The notes below the pieces were generated by a model. That model had not been told where the DNA came from and did no database searches. It saw only the letters and a program-made list of their open reading frames with translations. The position numbers were made by a program, and so were the translations under genes. Of a stretch of 64,000 bases of DNA, positions 6,468 through 15,308 are shown in pieces. Origin of the DNA: CAYWNK01 sp964459495 (lineage in GTDB: Bacteria > Planctomycetota > UBA1135 > GCA-002686595); contig CAYWNK010000002.1 of the NCBI GenBank assembly GCA_964459495.1, positions 43,028 through 107,027 of the forward strand. Reading direction: 5' to 3'. How positions within the stretch are numbered: position 1 is the first letter of the stretch; each line of letters starts with the position of its first letter.

Positions 6468-8807
6468 ATGACCGTTGTGACCCCCGCTGCCAAGCCCACC
6501 TACGAGGCCCTGTCCGCCAACTTCCCCCACTGGGAAGCCATCGCGGACATGATCGATCAGTGCATCGACCTGACCCTGAACCTGCGCCAGAGCGGGCACC
6601 CCGGTGGGTCGCGCTCCAAGGTCCCCTTCATGGTGGCCACCACGCTGGGCGCCGGCATGCGCTGGGACATCCGCCGTCCCGAGCTCGCGTTCGGCGACCG
6701 CTACGTCCTCGTGGCTGGCCACTGCAACCCGGGCACCTACGCGATGCTGGCCGTCTACAACGAGGCCCTGCGCATCATGCACGAGCGCACCGGCGACGAC
6801 CGCTATCTCGTGCCCGACGCCGCCAACCGCCAGCTGGTCTGGGAAGACCTGCTGCACCTGCGCCACAACGGCCAGCTGCCCGGCCATGCGGAGATGGAGG
6901 GCAAGACCCTCTTCTTCAAGTTCAACACCGGTCCCAGCGGCCACGGCGCGCCGGCCGCGCTGGGTGAGGCGATGGCCCACAAGCACGCGGGCACGGGCGC
7001 CAAAGTCTTCGCCTGTGAGGGCGAGGGCGGCCACTCCGCCGGCGCCCATCACGAGGTCAAGAACTCGGCCTTCGGGCTGGGCCTCGACAACCTGATCTAC
7101 CTGCTGGACTGGAACGATCACGGCATCGACAGCTTCGCCAACTCCACCGTCATGGAGGGCACGCCCAAGGAGTGGTTCGAGCCCTACGGCTGGCGCGTAG
7201 CCGGCGCCGAAGACGGACACGACTTCGGTCAGATCACCCGGGCGCTGCTTGAGATCGTCCACGCCGACAACACCGACGGCAAGCCCGGCTGCGTGTGGTT
7301 CAAGACCCGCAAGGGCCGCGGCTACTATGTGTACGACGCCCCCTCCCACGGCAAAGCCCACGGCCGCAACTCCGAGACGTTCTGGAAGTGCCGCGAGGAC
7401 TTCGCCAAGAAGTACGGCGTCACCTTCGAGGGCCACGGCGATACGACCGACACCGGTGAAGACGGCTGCCGCGAGCAGTCGAAGTCGTGGTTCGAGACCG
7501 TGTTCAGCGTGCTCCGCAACACCGAAGGCCTGGCCGAGTACCTGGCCAACACGCTTCTCGAGATCGGGGATTCGGTCCCCACCGACCACGCTCCCACGAC
7601 CCTCGATCCGGCCAAGAACATGCACGAGGACCGCTCCTGGCTGGCCCTCGACAAGCTGCCGGAGAGCCTGTTCATGGAGCCCGGCGCCAAGGGCGCGAAC
7701 AAGGACGGGTTCAAGACCTTCGGCGCCTGGGTGAACTCCGTCGCACAGGAGAAAATGGGCCGCCCGCTCGTCCTGGCTTGCTCCGCAGACCTGGCGGATT
7801 CGACGGCCATCTCGGGCTTCTCCAAGGACTTTGGCGACACCAAGGGATTTGGCTGGTACGAGCGCAACTCCAACACGCAGGGCGCGCTGCTGCCCCAGCA
7901 AATCACCGAGTTCACCAACTCCGGTCTCGTCTGTGGAGCCGCGAGCGTGAACATGAGCGCGGACCCCGAGAACAGCTTCCTCGGCTACTGGGGCGCGTGC
8001 TCAACCTACGGCAGCTTCAGCTACCTGAAGTACGGGCTCATGCGCCTGTACAGCCAGCTCGCCCAGGACTGTGAGCTGAAGGTCGGCAAGGTGATCTGGG
8101 TCGCTGGCCACTCCGGCCCCGAGACCGCCGAAGACAGCCGGACGCACTTCGGCGTGTTCGCACCTGTCGTCACCCAGCTCTTCCCCGAAGGCCACGTGAT
8201 CAACCTGCGCCCCTGGGAGCCCAATGAAGTGGCGCCGGCCCTGGCCGCCGCGCTCTCTGCCGACGCACCGATCATCGCGCTGCACCTCACCCGGCCCGCC
8301 GTCCAGGTGCCCGACCGCAAGGCTCTCGGGATGGCTAGCCACATGGATGCGGCCAAGGGTGCCTACATCGTGCGCGACTACGATCCGACAAAGCCGAAGG
8401 AAGGCACGCTGATCGTCGAGGGCACCTCGACGATGGAGTCGATCGTGTCCCTTCTGCCGCAGTTCCACTCCGGCGAGGCACCCAACTGCAAGATCGTCGC
8501 GGCGATCTCCCACGAGCTCTTCCAGCTGCAGTCCAAGGAGTATCGCAACACGGTTCTTCACAAGTCCGATTGGCTGGACTCCACGGTGATCTCCAACGGC
8601 AGCCGCATCGGCATGCACCCCTGGCTGTCGTCGAAGGTCGCTGAGGGTTACGCGATGACCTCCGACCACGACAACCGCTGGCGCACCGGCGGCTCGCTGG
8701 AAGAGGTCAAGGAAGAGGCGCACCTGAATCCCACGCACCTGCTCGCGGGCATCAAGCGCTTCGCCGCCGATCGGCACTCCCGGCTTTCGGCCCTGTCGAT
8801 GCCCTGA
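6468..8807 (+). CDS. Transketolase-like thiamine-diphosphate enzyme
   Basis: The 779-residue protein has the transketolase / pyruvate dehydrogenase E1 layout. An N-terminal thiamine-diphosphate domain contains QSGHPGGSRSKVPFM, FGDRYVLVAGHCNPGTYAML and FFKFNTGPSGHGAPAALG. A pyrimidine domain from about residue 400 holds LACSADLADSTAISGF and SRTHFGVFAPVV, and a C-terminal domain follows. The usual GDGE...N diphosphate/Mg motif appears as CEGEGGHSAGAHHEVKNSA (C183-), followed by LIYLLDWNDHG, so the motif is altered. This separates it from standard pentose-phosphate transketolase (about 660-700 residues) and from homodimeric AceE. The substrate is unknown. It stands alone, with a hairpin on either side (6326-6361 and 8816-8902). 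Confidence 0.75.
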   Translation: MTVVTPAAKPTYEALSANFPHWEAIADMIDQCIDLTLNLRQSGHPGGSRSKVPFMVATTLGAGMRWDIRRPELAFGDRYVLVAGHCNPGTYAMLAVYNEALRIMHERTGDDRYLVPDAANRQLVWEDLLHLRHNGQLPGHAEMEGKTLFFKFNTGPSGHGAPAALGEAMAHKHAGTGAKVFACEGEGGHSAGAHHEVKNSAFGLGLDNLIYLLDWNDHGIDSFANSTVMEGTPKEWFEPYGWRVAGAEDGHDFGQITRALLEIVHADNTDGKPGCVWFKTRKGRGYYVYDAPSHGKAHGRNSETFWKCREDFAKKYGVTFEGHGDTTDTGEDGCREQSKSWFETVFSVLRNTEGLAEYLANTLLEIGDSVPTDHAPTTLDPAKNMHEDRSWLALDKLPESLFMEPGAKGANKDGFKTFGAWVNSVAQEKMGRPLVLACSADLADSTAISGFSKDFGDTKGFGWYERNSNTQGALLPQQITEFTNSGLVCGAASVNMSADPENSFLGYWGACSTYGSFSYLKYGLMRLYSQLAQDCELKVGKVIWVAGHSGPETAEDSRTHFGVFAPVVTQLFPEGHVINLRPWEPNEVAPALAAALSADAPIIALHLTRPAVQVPDRKALGMASHMDAAKGAYIVRDYDPTKPKEGTLIVEGTSTMESIVSLLPQFHSGEAPNCKIVAAISHELFQLQSKEYRNTVLHKSDWLDSTVISNGSRIGMHPWLSSKVAEGYAMTSDHDNRWRTGGSLEEVKEEAHLNPTHLLAGIKRFAADRHSRLSALSMP

Positions 8808-8815
8808 TCCGGCAG

Positions 8816-8902
8816 CCGGCAGCGTCCGGTGCAGACATGCCAAGGCCCCCCTTCGCTCGGCGCGAAGGGGGGCCTTGGCATGTCTGCATCGGACGCTGCC
8901 GG
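8816..8902. terminator. 41-bp-stem inverted repeat between convergent genes (bidirectional terminator candidate)
   Basis: Arms 8816-8856 and 8862-8902 are complementary over 41 positions with a single G-U pair (8829/8889) and a 5-base loop at 8857-8861. The structure begins 9 bases after the transketolase-like stop and ends 6 bases before the stop of the convergent gene at 8908, which suits a two-way terminator. The stem is far longer than typical intrinsic terminators, which run about 7-15 bp, and lacks a U-tract. Confidence 0.75.
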
Positions 8903-8907
8903 TGGTC

Positions 8908-9570
8908 CTACTTGCGACGCAGGAGCGGCATCGCAAGGGACTCGGCGAGCTGCCCCTCGGAGGGCGCGTGCTGCTGGATGAGCGCCGCGGCGGCGCGCAT
9001 CAGGTCGTCCTTGCTACCCAAGTCCAACCCAGCGGCCGAAGCGGGCAGCGGCGCGCTGGGGGCGAAGCCCGTCGCGACCACAGCGTTCCAGGCATCCGCG
9101 GCTGCGGCGGCGGAGATTTGCTCCGGAAGAGCCGGCGCAGCAAGGAACGGCGCCGAACCCTCCAGGCTTGAGACGGGCCAGCCGTCTTCGCCCGCGGCCA
9201 TCGGGACAATGCCGATGAGGCGCCCGTCGAGATCGCCGCGGTTGATGCGTTCGACCGTCTCCGCGCCGAACTGCAGCACCGGTTCAGCGGACTGCCGGGG
9301 CACAAAGTCCTCAGACGCCACGTCGAGCACCACCAGGTACCCAGCAGTGATCCTGGGGGCCTCGGCCCGCCAGAGGTGCTTGTAGGCCTCCGCCAGCCGG
9401 AAAGGCTGCACGTGCAGGACGCCAATGGAGCCGTCCTGCGCCACGGGCGCTGTGGGCTCTGCGGGAGCCGCGTTGGCGGACCAGGGTCCGGCGGCGACGC
9501 CCCAAACGGCGAGGCCCGCGAGGGCCGCTCCGGCCATGAGGCCGCGCTTCCAGGTTTGATGCTTATTCAA
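8908..9570 (-). CDS. Exported protein of unknown function
   Basis: I do not recognise this protein (220 residues). The best start is a TTG at 9570: it is preceded by a GGAG-like site 8 bases upstream inside the end of the neighbouring gene, and it yields a proper signal peptide (NKHQTWKRGLMAGAALAGLA then WGVAAGPWSANA). The frame is open to 9618, but those extra residues have no signal features. An ATG at 9537 is another option. The mature part has short hydrophobic beta-like stretches (GYLVVLDVASEDFV, GRLIGIVPMAAGEDGW) and an Ala-rich helical end, with no recognisable catalytic motif. It overlaps the end of the 9563-11992 gene by 8 bases, so the two are probably translated together. Confidence 0.7.
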   Translation of the reverse strand: MNKHQTWKRGLMAGAALAGLAVWGVAAGPWSANAAPAEPTAPVAQDGSIGVLHVQPFRLAEAYKHLWRAEAPRITAGYLVVLDVASEDFVPRQSAEPVLQFGAETVERINRGDLDGRLIGIVPMAAGEDGWPVSSLEGSAPFLAAPALPEQISAAAAADAWNAVVATGFAPSAPLPASAAGLDLGSKDDLMRAAAALIQQHAPSEGQLAESLAMPLLRRK

Positions 9571-11992
9571 CGGTGAACTCCAGGTCGTCGATGCCAATGG
9601 CGCCCTGCGTGGAGGCACCGGGTTGCGCGAATTCCAGGCGGATCGCCGCCAGGCGGGTCAGGTCCAGGTTGCGGCCATCGGCCACGAAGTCGGTCAAGCG
9701 AATGCGGTGGGCTTCGAAGTCATTCGACCACCCGCCGCCGCGCTGGTAAGGCTCCTCGACGCCGCCGCCATAGGCGCCAGTTCGAACGGTGCTCGTGTTG
9801 CCCCAACGGTCCACCAGGGTCACGTCGAAGACGATGTCCCCCAGCTCGGCCACCGTCAGGGGGTGACGTGCGATCGCCGCGGCGCGGAAGGCCACGAAAT
9901 CGTAGGAACGCACGTCGAGGGCCGAGCCCTCGAGGTCCCACTGGAGGAAGCGCGGGTCGTCCCACGAGAACACGATGCCCAGATACTGGTCCAGGTTCCC
10001 CCCCGCGCGGCTCATGCCGTTGAAGGGATCGCTCGGGTTGTAGACCAGGCTGCTATCCAGGTCTTGCAGTCGGCCCTCTTCCAGGGACACCAGGTCGGTC
10101 GACACCACCGTGCCCGAGCTGGATAGGTCCACCTCGGTGTTGGTCTGGAAGTCGTCGACGACCAGACGCTCGTCCAGGTCCTGGGTGTAGTCCAGGTTGA
10201 CGACAACGCAGGGGTCGGTCGGCCGCCCGATCGGGCCGAACTCCTCCCATTGGCGCCAAAAGAAGTCCTCGCCGGCAGGTTCATCGCGCACGTAGAACGC
10301 GGCCAGGGGAACCAGATAGCCGAGGAGGATCTCGTGCGTCGCGGCCTCTCCAATCTGGCAGGGCCCGGTGGCAAAGGGGTTGCCGCCGCCGTTGTGAAAG
10401 TTGCCGTGTCCCGCGCCGTGCAGCACGGTCGTCGAACGACTGCCGAATCCGCGCTCCACCAGGGGGAACGACTGGCCAGGGCTCTGATTGGGGAAGCCCG
10501 TAACATCGCTGTCGGAGCTGCCAACCCAGAGGTGGTAGTTGGAGCCGTAGGGGTTCGAGCGGTTCTGACCAAAGAAGGTCGTGGGCGCGATGCTCGACAT
10601 CAACAGGATGTCTTCGATGTCGTAGTCGGTGGGGACGTAGTCCCCGTCCATGATCTTGTCGTAGGCGCGGGTGATTCCCTCGCCACCACGGCTGTGGCCA
10701 ATCCAGATCAGCTGGTCGTCGCGAACATGATTCTCCAGCGCGCCGCCGGCGATGATGTCGAGGTTGGCGAAGAAGGAATCGGTGTTGATCAACGTGGTGT
10801 CCGACGCCGCATCGATGCCGGGCCCGGTGTTGTTCGTGTGGCTCATGACCACGTAGCCGTACGAGGCCATGTGGTTGCCGATGTGGTCGTACCACTGGAA
10901 GTTGTGGCCGTTGCCGTGGCTGACGACCATGACCGGGAGCAGTCCGAGGTTGGCGATGTTGCTCGGATAGAACACCACCTGCTGCTGGAACGTCCCGAGG
11001 CTGTACTGATCTGTGGAGACCCCATAGGGCCCAGGGGCCACGGTATCGCGGACCACAACCACACCGGGACGATCCCCCCGGCCGTCGATCAGATCGCCGT
11101 CCGAGAGCAGACCATCGCCATCGACGTCGACCACGATGTCATAGGGCACGCCAAGGTCGACCCCGCTCGTTCCGTTGAGCAAGCCAGCATCGATCAGCAC
11201 AGAGCCGGTGCTCACGCCGCCGCTGCCGATCGTGAAGGGCTGAGCCATGCCCCGCACGTCCACGAGCACGTCGTTCGCGTCCCACTCCGCCGAGGTGCGC
11301 GAAGCGACCACGAACACGTCGACCGACTGACCCGCCAGGTGCGTGAACACGGTCGGGTCGACGTTCACCCAAAGGTCTTCGCCCTGGTTGCTGGCCAAGG
11401 GACGCTCGAAGAAGGGGTAGGCCGTGATCGGACGTCCAGCGAGCTCAGTCTCCAGCGGCCCGCTGCTGCCCGGCCCCGTGAAGGTCACCGGCAGAGCGTT
11501 CGTCAGGTTCGAACCCGCGCCGCAGGGGCCACCGCCGTCGCGGTACCAGGCCTGGAAGTTCCAGGTGGCACCGACAGCAACCGGAGCACCGATCTCGTTC
11601 GCGCCGGCGAGCACGCCGGTTTCGGTGAACGACCCCGCAGCGTCGGAGAACGCGGTGGGGAAGCGGAACAAGCCGCCGGCGAGGCACAGGGTCCCGTCGC
11701 CCAATGCGATCGGCGCTGTGGTCCCGGGCCCCATGAAGATGAGGCCAAACTGGGAGGGGGCGACCCCGCTCACCGTCAGGGCCAAGTCGTCGGCAAAGAC
11801 ATCGGTGCTGCCGCTCCCCGTCAGCAGTGCGCCGGTCGCGGGATTCCCATCGGACCCGAGGTTGCCACAGCCGGCGGCTGGGTCATCGTTCCCGCAGGGA
11901 CAAGCGTCCCCGAAACAAAAGGGTGTCCCCACCTGAGCTTGCGCGGCTGGCGCGAAGCAGGCGGCGGACACGAGCAAAAGCAGGTGGCGCAT
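9563..11992 (-). CDS. Secreted alpha/beta-hydrolase with N-terminal CPCGN cysteine module
   Basis: The 809-residue protein starts with a clear signal peptide (MRHLLLLVSAACFAPAAQA). Residues about 24-200 form a cysteine-bearing module beginning FCFGDACPCGNDDPAAGCGN, of a type I recall from secreted Planctomycetota proteins. A middle domain follows, and then an alpha/beta-hydrolase core at about residues 330-610: LLPVMVVSHGNGHNFQWY, then the nucleophile elbow GHSRGGEG, then VLHGAGHGNFHNGG as a candidate histidine loop. The last 200 residues look beta-rich and may bind carbohydrate (FDVTLVDRWGN, GAIGIDDLEFTV). The likely role is an extracellular esterase, lipase or depolymerase; the substrate is unknown. 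It is divergent from the DUF1579 gene and coupled to the downstream exported protein. Confidence 0.8.
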   Translation of the reverse strand: MRHLLLLVSAACFAPAAQAQVGTPFCFGDACPCGNDDPAAGCGNLGSDGNPATGALLTGSGSTDVFADDLALTVSGVAPSQFGLIFMGPGTTAPIALGDGTLCLAGGLFRFPTAFSDAAGSFTETGVLAGANEIGAPVAVGATWNFQAWYRDGGGPCGAGSNLTNALPVTFTGPGSSGPLETELAGRPITAYPFFERPLASNQGEDLWVNVDPTVFTHLAGQSVDVFVVASRTSAEWDANDVLVDVRGMAQPFTIGSGGVSTGSVLIDAGLLNGTSGVDLGVPYDIVVDVDGDGLLSDGDLIDGRGDRPGVVVVRDTVAPGPYGVSTDQYSLGTFQQQVVFYPSNIANLGLLPVMVVSHGNGHNFQWYDHIGNHMASYGYVVMSHTNNTGPGIDAASDTTLINTDSFFANLDIIAGGALENHVRDDQLIWIGHSRGGEGITRAYDKIMDGDYVPTDYDIEDILLMSSIAPTTFFGQNRSNPYGSNYHLWVGSSDSDVTGFPNQSPGQSFPLVERGFGSRSTTVLHGAGHGNFHNGGGNPFATGPCQIGEAATHEILLGYLVPLAAFYVRDEPAGEDFFWRQWEEFGPIGRPTDPCVVVNLDYTQDLDERLVVDDFQTNTEVDLSSSGTVVSTDLVSLEEGRLQDLDSSLVYNPSDPFNGMSRAGGNLDQYLGIVFSWDDPRFLQWDLEGSALDVRSYDFVAFRAAAIARHPLTVAELGDIVFDVTLVDRWGNTSTVRTGAYGGGVEEPYQRGGGWSNDFEAHRIRLTDFVADGRNLDLTRLAAIRLEFAQPGASTQGAIGIDDLEFTVE

Positions 11993-12229
11993 GTGCGTGT
12001 TGAGGGGTTAGCCGGGGTTTCTACACCCTGAATCCTACACCCTCCCGGCGCCGCGGACGGCTTTGCGTGACCAAGTTGAACAAGGCCAGAACGCAGTCCC
12101 AATCAGGCCCCAGAGCGCGTTTCCGCACACCACCTTCGACAAAGTCCTCGGGCGGCCATTTCGGTCCAGCGCCCCGCCCCGCATGCTGGCCAAGAAGTCT
12201 CCATTCGTGCCACTGCCGCCCGACCTGCC

Positions 12230-12805
12230 ATGAGCCTCCTCGTCCTACTCCTCATCGCTTCCCTCGTTTTTGCCCTCCACAGCTCCATGGCCGAGCCATC
12301 GAAAGAGGAGATGGCTGCCCTAATGGCCAGGTTCAAGGAAGCCGCCGAGCCCTCCGCACCCCATGCCTGGCTTGCCAAGCTCGCCGGCGAGTGGATCCTC
12401 GAGACCACCTCCCCCATGCAGGGAGGCAGCAAGACCCAGGGCAAGGTCAGCGCCAAGATGATCCAGGGCGGCCGCTTTCTCCAAGAGGAGCTCACCAGTG
12501 AATGGATGGGCGGCACGGTCACCCGCATCCAGGTCCTCGGCTACGACAACGTGCAGGCCAAGTACCTCACCACGTCCACCGCCTCAAACTCCACATCCAT
12601 CTTCTTCGGCCAAGGCACCCGCGACGAGTCCACCGGCGTCCTCACCATTCACACCCCCATCCACGACCCAATGACCCCAGAAGGCCGCATGAGCCGTACC
12701 GTGGTCACTTACCCCAACTCTGACGAGCAGCACATCCAGGTGTACGACACGCAGGGTGACCGCGAAGTGCTGGTGGTTGAGATGACGATGCGGCGATGCC
12801 AGTAG
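12230..12805 (+). CDS. DUF1579 domain protein
   Basis: The 191-residue protein begins with a hydrophobic signal or anchor (MSLLVLLLIASLVFALHSS). It then follows the DUF1579 pattern: a WLAKLAGEWILETTS opening, MIQGGRFLQEELTSEWMGG, LGYDNVQAKYLTTS, and FGQGTRDESTGVLTIHT with DPMTPEGRMSRTVV. Members are lipocalin-like beta-barrels of unknown function, common in Planctomycetota and Bacteroidota. The start is an ATG following CTGCC; no strong Shine-Dalgarno site is visible. It is divergent from the secreted hydrolase at 9563-11992. Confidence 0.85.
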   Translation: MSLLVLLLIASLVFALHSSMAEPSKEEMAALMARFKEAAEPSAPHAWLAKLAGEWILETTSPMQGGSKTQGKVSAKMIQGGRFLQEELTSEWMGGTVTRIQVLGYDNVQAKYLTTSTASNSTSIFFGQGTRDESTGVLTIHTPIHDPMTPEGRMSRTVVTYPNSDEQHIQVYDTQGDREVLVVEMTMRRCQ

Positions 12806-13188
12806 GTTCCGCGATTGGCTTGTCGCGCCGCAAGCAACGCAGCCCTTGCTCCTCGGCGGCTTGGAAGAAACCAACCCAAGCGGCCCAGCGCTGCCGCCTG
12901 ACCGGCGCAATCGACCGTGCCCTTGTGCCACTCTCCTCCATGGCTCCAGGTGCACTGCCCAAGCTTGGCGCTAGGGCTGAGAGTTCCAAGTGAGCGACCT
13001 GGCCTGTCGCGCTCCATCGCAAAGCCCGGCCTGGGGTAGGGGCGCCACATGAAGGAAACGCGCGCAACGACCTCGAAACGTCCGGTTCCCCCACCGCTGT
13101 TCGTCAGCAATCCAGTTGTCCGGCACCGGGTTGATCGCGATGGAGGCGTTCCAGCTCAGCCCTGAGCACCTGGCACTATGCTGATTCC
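12806..13188. other. Intergenic gap, no gene seen
   Basis: This 383-base spacer lies between two plus-strand genes. Open frames on the minus strand lack signal sequence, family motifs or a convincing start, and I see no strong hairpin. It probably carries the promoter for the 13189 gene. Confidence 0.5.
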
Positions 13189-15207
13189 ATGCTCATCCCC
13201 ATCCTGGCCCTAGCCATCCTCCAGGTACCCCAGGATCGATCGCTTGCCGCCCCACCCCGAATCGAGCGGGGTGCCACAGCAAGTTCTGAACGGCTCGATC
13301 CGGAGACCTTTGGGCCCTCCGTGGTCGAGAGCATGGACGCGGTGCTCGCGCGGGCGAACGGAGTGGCGTTGCCGCCCGATCCCAGACGGCGCAACGGAGC
13401 CTCGGGCGAGTGGACCGTGCCGCCACTGGGTGATGCAACCTCTCCCCATTCCGGAGAGCGCTACGTGTTCAACTCCTGGGGGGATACGCGCCTTGGAGTT
13501 GGATTTCGGCGAGTGGTACAGCTGCAGGGCCTTTGGTTGGCCAAGCATGGTAGCGCAGGTGCTACCGCCCCTAGCGTTCAGGTAGTCGGTTACCGGGACG
13601 GGGTCGAAGTCGGTCGCACGGAACCTTCCCGCGGGCTCACGGAACAGCCTCTTTGGTGGGCGCTGGATTTGCCGGAGGTGGACAGGGTCGTGTTCCTGGC
13701 GGAGGCGGCGACCCATGGTGTGGGCTGGTTCGCCATCGACGACCTCACCTTCTCCGTGGAGGAGCACGGCGGGCACCGGACCCTGGTCGCTGACTTCGAA
13801 GACCTGGCCCATGGCGAAAGCCTGACGGGTAGCGGGTATTTCGACCTGGACTGGGAAGTGGGGAGCGGAGAATTGGATGCCAAGGCCCACCCCAGCGCCC
13901 CGGTACCGAACCCAGGCCCGGCGGCTCCAAGCCTGGTCTCGCAGTCAACGATCATGGCGCCGCCCGCCATCGAGAGGTCGCCCAGCGCCTTCGTCCAGCC
14001 GCCAGGTCAAGGCATGGGGATCGAAGGGCCCCGGCTCGGCGACACCGGAATCCTCAGCGTTCCCGACACCAACGGAGCAGCCGGCCCCGATCACTACGTG
14101 GCTGCCCCCAATGGTCACCTGTCGATCTACTCCAAGACTTCTGGGCAGCGACTGCTTGACGTGGCGCAGACGACGTTCTTCGCGAGCGGTGGCATCCTCG
14201 GAGATCCGCGGATCGCCTACGACTCGAACGAGGACCGTTTCGTCCTGATCGCCTCCGACTGGGATTCCCGGGTCTACCTGGCCTACTCCATGACCGAGGA
14301 TCCGACGGGAGCTTGGTTCAAGACCTCCTTCCCCGTGACCCAGGGGGCGGACGCCGGCGCCTTTCCCGACTACCCCACCCTCGGGCTGGATGAGAACGGC
14401 ATCTACACGGCGCTCTTCATGGCTCCGGGAGGGATGTCGATCTTCGCGATCGACAAGCAGCCGCTGCTGGCGGCTTCCCCTTCGCTGGGGACGGTGACCG
14501 CCTGGCGCTCCCTGCCGATTAAAGGAGCGATTCAGCCCTGCGTCACCTTTGGAAGCTCGAACGGTCCCTACCTGGTGTCGCGCAGCAGCAGCCAGAGCCT
14601 CCGGATTCGTCAGGTCACGGGCCCCCTTACGGCCCCCACCCTCGTGGAGAAAGAAGGCCTAGTGAGTGTTCCGGCCTTCAGCGATGCTCCCGACGTGCCG
14701 CAGCTCGGTTCGGGCATCCGGCTGTCCACCAGCACGGATCGACCGATGAACGCGGTGTACCGCTCAGGCTCGCTCTGGACGGCGCACTGCATCGACGTGG
14801 CCGGGCGCGCCGGATTGCGCTGGTATCAGATCGACCCTGACGCCCCCAGCGTGATCCAGCTCGGCACCGTCGCCCATCCGCTACGCAGCTTCTTCATGCC
14901 CTCGATCGCGGTCAACGCTGCGGAGGAGGTCGCTCTCGGCTTCACGGCATCGAGCCCCTCGGAGTACGCAAGCGTCTACACCACGGGCCGCAAGCCCTCG
15001 TACCCCGCAGGCGTCACCGCCGAGCCCGTCCTCGTGCACGCCGGAGAGGGGCCCTACACGCTCCTTGACCAGCAGGGCGTGAGCCGTTGGGGCGACTACA
15101 GCGTCACGGGCGTCGATCCCATCGACGACTGCACCTTCTGGACGATTCAGCAGTACGCCCTTTCCCCGAATCAGTGGGGTCTGTGGATCCAAGCCCTGTC
15201 CTATTGA
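13189..15207 (+). CDS. Large secreted protein of unknown function
   Basis: The 672-residue protein starts with a short signal-like segment (MLIPILALAILQVPQ). Its first 220 residues include an all-beta part with FNSWGDTRLGVGFRR and VGWFAIDDLTFSVE, like the carbohydrate-binding or jelly-roll domains that end in an IDDL(T/E)F strand. From about residue 280 a propeller-like region follows (DTNGAAGPDHYVAAPNGHLS, AYDSNEDRFVLIASDWDS, AFPDYPTLGLDENGIYTALF). It closes with SRWGDYSVTGVDPIDDCTFW and WIQALSY. I recall similar closing text in secreted proteins of Planctomycetota and Myxococcota, without a known role. It stands alone, convergent with the HEAT-repeat gene. Confidence 0.8.
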   Translation: MLIPILALAILQVPQDRSLAAPPRIERGATASSERLDPETFGPSVVESMDAVLARANGVALPPDPRRRNGASGEWTVPPLGDATSPHSGERYVFNSWGDTRLGVGFRRVVQLQGLWLAKHGSAGATAPSVQVVGYRDGVEVGRTEPSRGLTEQPLWWALDLPEVDRVVFLAEAATHGVGWFAIDDLTFSVEEHGGHRTLVADFEDLAHGESLTGSGYFDLDWEVGSGELDAKAHPSAPVPNPGPAAPSLVSQSTIMAPPAIERSPSAFVQPPGQGMGIEGPRLGDTGILSVPDTNGAAGPDHYVAAPNGHLSIYSKTSGQRLLDVAQTTFFASGGILGDPRIAYDSNEDRFVLIASDWDSRVYLAYSMTEDPTGAWFKTSFPVTQGADAGAFPDYPTLGLDENGIYTALFMAPGGMSIFAIDKQPLLAASPSLGTVTAWRSLPIKGAIQPCVTFGSSNGPYLVSRSSSQSLRIRQVTGPLTAPTLVEKEGLVSVPAFSDAPDVPQLGSGIRLSTSTDRPMNAVYRSGSLWTAHCIDVAGRAGLRWYQIDPDAPSVIQLGTVAHPLRSFFMPSIAVNAAEEVALGFTASSPSEYASVYTTGRKPSYPAGVTAEPVLVHAGEGPYTLLDQQGVSRWGDYSVTGVDPIDDCTFWTIQQYALSPNQWGLWIQALSY

Positions 15208-15308
15208 GCAGATCCCGTTGCCGAGAATCGCGTCATGCCCGCAGTGGGTCGCAAGACCGGGCACGGCGGACCGCTCTCGACTGACCACGCCTGCACCTTG
15301 GGCCTACC

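Noticed and set aside
10250..12031. 593-codon plus-strand ORF opposite the secreted hydrolase
   Set aside because: It is a GC-driven antisense shadow rich in Val, Arg and Gly with no domain, while the minus strand has signal peptide, CPCGN module and hydrolase motifs.
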